From: Lolium rigidum | Taxonomy: Eukaryota > Streptophyta > Magnoliopsida > Poales > Poaceae | Length of the DNA stretch: 64,000 nt | Assembly (NCBI RefSeq): GCF_022539505.1 | Contig: NC_061514.1 | Coordinates: forward strand, 324,801,090 to 324,865,089 | Direction: 5' to 3' | Shown: piece after piece, positions 57,860 to 64,000 of the stretch | Numbering within the stretch: position 1 is the first letter of the stretch | Layout of the letters: every line of letters begins with the position of its first letter | Position numbers and translations under genes: made by a program | Notes under the pieces: model-generated | Told to the model about the DNA's origin: nothing | Databases searched by the model: none | The model's input: the letters and a program-made list of their open reading frames with translations, nothing else

Positions 57860-59567
57860 TGATACGTCTCCGACGTATCGATAATTTCTTATGTTCCATG
57901 CCATATTATTGATGATACCTACATGTTTTATGCACACTTTATGTCATATTCGTGCATTTTCTCGGAACTAACCTATTAACAAGATGCCGAAGTGCCGATT
58001 CTTGTTTTCTCGCTGTTTTTGGTTTCGAAATCCTAGTAACGAAATATTCTCGAATCGGACGAAATCAAGACCCAGTGTTCCTATTTTCACCGGAAGCATC
58101 CGTAACACCCGGAAGGACCGGAGGGGGGCACCGGGCCCCCGCACCATAGGCCGGCGCGGCCCAGGCCCCGGCCGCGCCGCCATATGGTGTGGCCACCCCT
58201 TCGACCCTCCCGCGCCGCCTCTTCGCCTATATAAAGCCTCCGTCGCCAAAACCCTGAGGCGAAGAACCACGATACGGAAAACCTTCCGGAGCCGCCGCCA
58301 TCGCGAAGCCAAGATCCGGGGGACAGGAGTCTCTGTTCCGGCACCCTGCCGGAGCGGGGAAGTGCCCCGGAAGGCTTCTCCATCGACACCGCTGCCATCT
58401 CCACCGCCATCTTCATCACCGCTCGCTGCTCCCATGAGGAGGGAGTAGTTCTCCATCGAGGCTCGGGGCTGTACCGGTAGCTATGTGGTTCATCTCTCTC
58501 CTATGTGCTTCAATACAATAATCTCATGAGCTGCCTTACATGATTGAGATTCATATGATGATGCTTGTAATCTAGATGTCATTATGCTAGTCAAGTGAGT
58601 TTTACTTATGTGATCTCCGGAGACTCCTTGTCCCACGTGTGTAAAGGTGACAGCAGTGTGCACCGTGTGGGTCTCTTAGGCTATATTTCACAGAATACTT
58701 ATTCACTGTTGAATGGCATAGTGAGGTGCTTATTTATATCTCTTTATGATTGCAATGTGTTTGTATCACAATTTATCTATGTGCTACTCTAGCAATGTTA
58801 TTAAAGTAGTTTTATTCCTCCCGCACGTGTGCAAAGGTGACGAGTGTGTGCACCGTGTTAGTACTTGGTTTATGCTATGATCATGATCTCTTGTAGATTG
58901 CGAAGTTAACTATTGCTATGATAATATTGATGTGATCTATTCCTCCTACATATGCATGAAGGTGACAGTGTGCATGCTATGCTAGTACTTGGTTTAGTCT
59001 TTTAATCTATCTTACACTAAAGCTTACTAAAATATGAGCATTATTGTGGAGCTTGTTAACTCCGGCATTGAGGGTTCGTGTAATCCTACGCAATGTGTTC
59101 ATCATCCAACAAAAGTGTAGAGTATGCATTTATCTATTCTGTTATGTGATCAATGTTGAGAGTGTCCACTAGTGAAAGTGTAATCCCTAGGCCTTGTTCC
59201 TAAATATCGCTATCGCTGCTTGTTTACTCGTTTCTATCTAGCATTACCATGCTGCGTTACTACTCGCTCGTTTCATTGTCCCGGGCAAAGCACTTTTCTC
59301 GGTGCCGTTGCTACTACTTATTCATACCACCCGTATTTCACTATATCTTCGCCGAACTAGTGCACCTATTAGGTGTGTTGGGGACACAAGAGACTTCTTG
59401 CTTTGTGGTTGCGGTGGTTGCATGAGAGGGATATCTTTGACCTCTTCCTCCCCGAGATCGATAAACCTTGGGTGATCCACTTAAGGGAAACTTGCTGCCG
59501 TTCTACAAACCTTTGCTCTTGGAGGCCCAACACCTGTCTACAAGAATAGAAGCTCCCGTAGACATCA
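57860..59567 (+). repeat. E4 5' LTR
   Basis: 1.7 kb, TGATACG to GACATCA. TATA box CTATATAAAG at 58227-58236. It carries three related units with aaggtgacag..gtgtgcaccgtgt (about 58640-58676, 58820-58860 and 58955-58985). The 3' copy starting at 63048 matches it with differences at CHG sites. Confidence 0.9.
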
Positions 59568-59577
59568 AGCACTTTTC

Positions 59578-59595
59578 CGGCGCCGTTGTCAGGGA
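59578..59595 (+). other. E4 primer binding site, with a second PBS-like copy
   Basis: cggcgccgttgtcaggga, a variant of the tRNA-Asp-type PBS, 10 bases after the LTR end. A partial second copy (acttttccggcgccattg) lies at about 59640-59657. Confidence 0.65.
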
Positions 59596-59733
59596 GGAAA
59601 GGTAAAAAGGCACTCATACTCCGGTTCCAGTGTAGCAGTACTTTTCCGGCGCCATTGTGTTTGTGCTCGAAGCTATTTCCTTTAGATCCTGCAATTGCAT
59701 CTTTTTGTTTCTTGTTTACACTAGTTTGGCATA

Positions 59734-60468
59734 ATGGACAACAATGAGCTTCTTATTCTATTTCCTGATTTAAAACATGGATTGTTTGATGCGAAAATTA
59801 AAAAACCTATGGAATCCTATTTGCATGCTGGTAGTAATATTAGTATGAACGCTTTGAACACCATTGTTGATAATAATGTAGAAAGTTCTAAGCTTGGGGA
59901 AGCTGGTTTTCATGATCTTTTTAGTCCCGCAAGCATTGAGGAGAAAATTTTCTTTGATGATACTTTGCCTCCTATTTATGATGATTATAATAGTGGTCTT
60001 TTGGTACAACCTACTATGGAGAGTAAATTTTATTGTGATTATACTATGCCTCCTACACTTGATGAGAATAATAATGATAGCTACTTTGTTGAATTTGCTC
60101 CCGCTATTACTAATAAAATTGATTATGCTTATGTGGAGAGTAATAATTTTATGCATGAGACTCATGATAAGAATGCTTTATGTGATAGTTATATTGTTGA
60201 GTTTGCTCATGACGCTACTGAAAGTTATTATGAGAGAGGAAAATATGGTTGTAGAAATTTTCATGTTACTAAAACACCTCTCTATGTGCTGAAATTTTTG
60301 AAGCTACACTTGTTTTATCTTCCTATGCTTGTCACTTTGCTCTTCATGAACTTGCTTATTTACAAGATTCCTATGCATAGGAAGCATGTTAGGCTTAAAT
60401 GTGTTTTGAATTTGCCTCTTGATGCTCTCTTTTGCCTCAAATACTATTTCTTGCGAGTGCATCATTAA
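59734..60468 (+). CDS. E4 ORF of unknown function
   Basis: Intact 244 codons from ATG 59734 (MDNNELLILFPDLKHGLFD). It occupies the place of gag but shows no gag core, zinc knuckle or protease. Visible features are an acidic, Tyr/Asp-rich middle with repeats of D-D/Y-T-x-PP-x-x-D-(D/E) (FDDTLPPIYDDYN, CDYTMPPTLDENN), repeats of Y-F/I-VEFA, and a hydrophobic C-terminal segment (FYLPMLVTLLFMNLLIY, about residues 197-213). That segment could be a membrane helix and is followed by a basic stretch (MHRKHVRLK). The ORF is preserved without frame breaks, unlike gag in E0/E2. Similar ORFs are abundant in grass repeats, from memory; no function is known to me. Confidence 0.65.
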   Translation: MDNNELLILFPDLKHGLFDAKIKKPMESYLHAGSNISMNALNTIVDNNVESSKLGEAGFHDLFSPASIEEKIFFDDTLPPIYDDYNSGLLVQPTMESKFYCDYTMPPTLDENNNDSYFVEFAPAITNKIDYAYVESNNFMHETHDKNALCDSYIVEFAHDATESYYERGKYGCRNFHVTKTPLYVLKFLKLHLFYLPMLVTLLFMNLLIYKIPMHRKHVRLKCVLNLPLDALFCLKYYFLRVHH

Positions 60469-60510
60469 AACTGCTGAGCCCATCTTAATGGCTAAAAAGA
60501 AAGAACTTCT

Positions 60511-60524
60511 TGGGAGATAACCCA
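60511..60524 (+). other. Conserved hairpin after the E4 ORF
   Basis: TGGG-agataa-CCCA, 42 bases after the stop codon at 60468. Same position as in E0 and E2 although the ORF is unrelated. Confidence 0.65.
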
Positions 60525-63032
60525 TGTGTTATTTTGCTGCAGTACTTCGTTTTATATTTGTGTCTTGGAAGTTGTTTACTACTGTAGCAACCTCTCCTTA
60601 TCTTAGTTTTATGTTTTGTTGTGCCAAGTAAAGTCTTTGATAGTAAAGTAAGTACTAGATTTGGATTACTCGCGCAGTTCCAGATTTCTTTGCTGTCACG
60701 AATCTGGGTCTACCTCCCTGTAGGTAGCTCAGAAAATTAAGCCAATTTACGTGCATGATACTCAGATATGTACGCAACTTTCATTCAATTTGGGCATTTT
60801 CATTTGAGAAAGTCTGGTGCCCTAATAAAATCCATCTTTACGGACTGTTCTGTTTTGACAGATTCTGCCTTTTATTTCGCATTGCCTCTTTTGCTATGTT
60901 GGATGAATTTCTTTGATCCATTAATGTCCAGTAGCTTTATGCAATGTCCAGAAGTGTTAAGAATGATTGTGTCACCTATGAACATGTGAATTTTTATTGT
61001 GCACTAACCCTCTAATGAGTTGTTTCGAGTTTGGTGTGGAGGAAGTTTTCAAGGGTCAAGAGAGGAGGATGATATACTATGATCAAGGAGAGTGAAAGCT
61101 CTAAGCTTGGGGATGCCCCGGTGGTTCACCCCTGCATATTTTAAGAAGACTCAAGCGTCTAAGCTTGGGGATGCCCAAGGCATCCCCTTCTTCATCGACA
61201 ACATTATCGGGTTCCTCCCCCGAAACTATATTTTTATTCCGTCACATCTTATGCACTTTGCTTGGAGCGTCGGTTTTTTTTTTTGTTTTGTTTGAATAAA
61301 ATGGATCCTAGCATTCACTTTATGGGAGAGAGACACGCTCCGCTGTAGCATATGGACAAATATGTCCTTAGGCTCTACTCATAGTATTCATGGCGAAGTT
61401 TCTTCTTCGTTAAATTGTTATATGGTTGGAATTGGAAAATGCTACATGTAGTAACTCTAAAATGTCTTGGATAATTTGATACTTGGCAATTGTTGTGCTC
61501 ATGTTTAATCTCTTGCATCATATACTTTGCACCCATTAATGAAGAAATTTAGAGCTTGCTAATTTGGTTTGCATATTTGGTTTCTCTAGAGTCTAGATAA
61601 CATCTAGTATTGAGTTTTGAACAACAAGGAAGACGGTATGGAGTCTTATAATGTTTACCATATGTCTTTTATGTGAGTTTTGCTGTATCGTTCATCCTTG
61701 TGTTTGTTTCAAATAACCTTGCTAGCCTAAACCTTGTATCGAGAGGGAATACTTCTCATGCATCCAAAATACTTGAGCCAACCACTATGCCATTTGTGTC
61801 CACCATACCTACCTACTACATGGTATTTATCCGCCATTCCAAAGTAAATTGCTTGAGTGCTACCTTTAAAATTCCATCATTCACCTTTGCAATATATAGC
61901 TCATGGGACAAATAGCTTAAAAACTATTGTGGTATTGAATATGTACTTATGCACTTTATCTCTTATTAAGTTGCTTGTTGTGCGATAACCATGTTTCGGG
62001 GACGCCATCAACTATTCTTTGTTGAATATCATGTGAGTTGCTATGCATGTCCGTCTTGTCTCGAAGTAAGAGAGATCTACCACCTTTATGGTTGGAGCAT
62101 GCATATTGTTAGAGAAGAACTTTGGGCCGCTAACTAAAGCCATGATTCATGGTGGAAGTTTCAGTTTTGGACACATATCCTCAATCTCATATGAGAATAA
62201 TAATTGTTGCCACATGCTTATGCATTAAAGAGGAGTCCATTATCCGTTGTCCATGTTGTCCCGGTATGGATGTCTAAGTTGAGAATAATCAAAAGCGAGA
62301 AATCCAAAATGCGAGCTTTCTCCTTAGACCTTTGTACAGGAGGCATGGAGGTACCCCATTGTGACACTTGGTTAAAACATGTGCATTGCAAAGATCCGGT
62401 AGTCCAAGCTAATTAGGACAAGGTGCGGGCACTATTAGTATACTATGCATGAGACTTGCAACTTGTAAGATATAATGTACATAACTCATATGCTTTATTA
62501 CTACCGTTGACAAAATTGTTTCATGTTTTCAAAATAAAAGCTCTAGCACAAATATAGCAATCGATGCTTTCCTCTTTGAAGGACCATTCTTTTACTTTTA
62601 TGTTGAGTCAGTTCACCTATCTCTCTCCACCTCAAGAAGCAAACACTTGTGTGAAGTGTGCATTGATTCTTACATATTTGCATAGTGTACTTGTTATATT
62701 ACTCTATGTTGACAATTATCCATGAGATATACATGTTACAAGTTGAAAGCAACCGCTGAAACTTAATCTTCCTTTGTGTTGCTTCAATACCTTTACTTTG
62801 ATTTATTGCTTTATGAGTTAACTCTTATGCAAGACTTATTGATGCTTGTCTTGAAGTACCATTCATGAAAAGTCTTTGCTTTATGATTCACTTGTTTACT
62901 CATGTCATTACCATTGTTTTGATCGCTGCATTCATTACATATGTTTACAAATAGTATGATCAAGGTTATGATGGCATGTCACTTCAGAAATTATCTTTGT
63001 TATCGTTTTACCTGCTCGGGACGAGCGGAACT
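60525..63032 (+). other. E4 3' untranslated region
   Basis: Colinear with E0 11528-14056 and E2 41856-44369. AAGCTTGGGGATGC at 61103 and 61161, with the 9-bp hairpin 61167-61187. No gene; the ORFs of 67-80 residues are shared repeats. Confidence 0.75.
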
Positions 63033-63046
63033 AAGCTTGGGGATGC
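63033..63046 (+). other. E4 polypurine tract
   Basis: AAGCTTGGGGATGC. One extra T (63047) separates it from TGATACG, an apparent CTG to CTTG change at the LTR junction. Confidence 0.75.
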
Positions 63047-63047
63047 T

Positions 63048-64000
63048 TGATACGTCTCCGACGTATCGATAATTTCTTATGTTCCATGCCATATTATTGA
63101 TGATACCTACATGTTTTATGCACACTTTATGTCATATTCGTGCATTTTCTAGAACTAACCTATTAACAAGATGCCGAAGTGCCAGTTGCTGTTTTATGCT
63201 GTTTTTGGTTTCAGAAATCCTAGTAACGAAATATTCTCGGAATCGGACGAAATCAAGACCCAGGTTCCTATTTTCACCGGAAGCATCCAGAACACCCGGG
63301 AAGGACCGGAGGGGGGCATCGGGCCCCCGGACCATAGGCCGGCGCGGCCCGGGCCCCGGCCGCGCCGCCATATGGTGTGGCCACCCCTTCGACCCTCCTG
63401 CGCCGCCTCTTCGCCTATATAAAGCCTCCGTCGCAAAAACCCCGAGGCGAAGAACCACGATACGGAAAACCTTCCGGATCCGCCGCCATCGCGAAGCCAA
63501 GATCCGGGGACAGGAGTCTCCGTTCCGGCACCTCGCCGGAGCGGGGAAGTGCCCCGGAAGGCTTCTCCATCGACACCGCTGCCATCTCCACCGCCATCTT
63601 CATCACCGCTGCTGCTCCCATGAGGAGGAGTAGTTCTCCATCGAGGCTCGGGGCTGTACCGGTAGCTATGTGGTTCATCTCTCTCCTATGTGCTTCAATA
63701 CAATAATCTCATGAGCTGCCTTACATGATTGAGATTCATATGATGATGCTTGTAATCTAGATGTCATTATGCTAGTCAAGTGAGTTTTACTTATGTGATC
63801 TCCGGAGACTCCTTGTCCCACGTGTGTAAAGGTGACAGTGTGTGCACCGTGTGGGTCTCTTAGGCTATATTTCACAGAATACTTATTCACCGTTGAATGG
63901 CATAGTGAGGTGCTTATTTATATCTCTTTATGATTGCAATGTGTTTGTATCACAATTTATCTATGTGCTACTCTAGCAATGTTATTAAAGTAGTTTTATT
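63048..64000 (+). repeat. E4 3' LTR, partial
   Basis: First 953 bases of the 3' LTR, cut by the window end. TATA box CTATATAAAG at 63415-63424. Confidence 0.88.

Larger units (their letters stand above)
57860..64000 (+). mobile_element. E4: non-autonomous Gypsy-type LTR retrotransposon, 3' end beyond the window
   Basis: 5' LTR 57860-59567, PBS, an ORF of unknown function (59734-60468), 3' UTR and PPT shared with E0/E2, and a 3' LTR from 63048 that runs off the window. It inserted into the LINE at GACAT (57855-57859); the second TSD is outside. Its LTR shares the first ~200 bp type with E0/E2 but has a different body. No pol. Confidence 0.88.

Overview
The window is nuclear DNA of a grass, most likely in the Pooideae (Lolium/Festuca, Avena or Triticeae relatives). 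The reasons are the BARE/Angela-type Copia LTRs, Gypsy LTRs beginning TGATACGTCTCC, CACTA elements with GGCGCACC subterminal repeats, Stowaway MITEs, a tRNA-derived SINE, and one GC-rich single-exon host gene in AT-richer repeat DNA. Species was not determined. Most of the window is nested retrotransposons, and only one intact host gene is visible.

Layout. 1-16004: a minus-strand Gypsy LTR (element A) was split by plus-strand element E0 (679-15675, TSD CTACC). The 5' LTR of E0 was then split by minus-strand gag-only element E1 (2136-8885, TSD ACTAC). 16005-19661: decayed retroelement remains, a LINE tail and a Stowaway MITE. 19662-28250: AT-rich intergenic DNA with MITEs and a 949-bp tandem duplication. 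28250-31800: host gene for a BED-finger, hAT-transposase-derived protein (29143-31533). 31800-36240: MITEs, a (TA)n tract, a PIF/Harbinger-type pseudogene and a Gypsy LTR fragment. 36241-48335: the 3' part of a plus-strand Tat-like Gypsy element (E3) with an antisense ORF, interrupted by E2 (37812-45945, TSD GACGT). 48340-53000: an older gag-protease element broken by two CACTA fragments. One CACTA fragment carries a short ORF with a viroplasmin/RNase H1 N-terminal-like domain. 53008-57859: an intact SINE with 15-bp TSDs, two Copia LTR pieces, a FAR1-like fragment and a LINE 3' end. 57860-64000: element E4, running off the window, with an ORF I do not recognise in place of gag.

E0, E2 and E4 share layout: LTR, tRNA-Asp-type PBS, one ORF, a conserved hairpin just after the ORF, a long 3' UTR with two extra copies of the polypurine-tract motif, PPT and LTR. 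E0 and E2 encode gag plus an aspartic-protease domain but no reverse transcriptase, RNase H or integrase. They are therefore non-autonomous (TR-GAG-like) and must borrow enzymes.

The strongest unexpected signal is technical or epigenetic. Differences between LTR pairs, and all three frameshifts in the two gag genes, fall at CTG/CAG/CCG trinucleotides with odd changes such as CTG to CTCG and CAG to CGT. The host gene shows none. This fits uncorrected base-calling error at CHG-methylated cytosines, so many 'broken' transposon ORFs here may be intact in the real genome.
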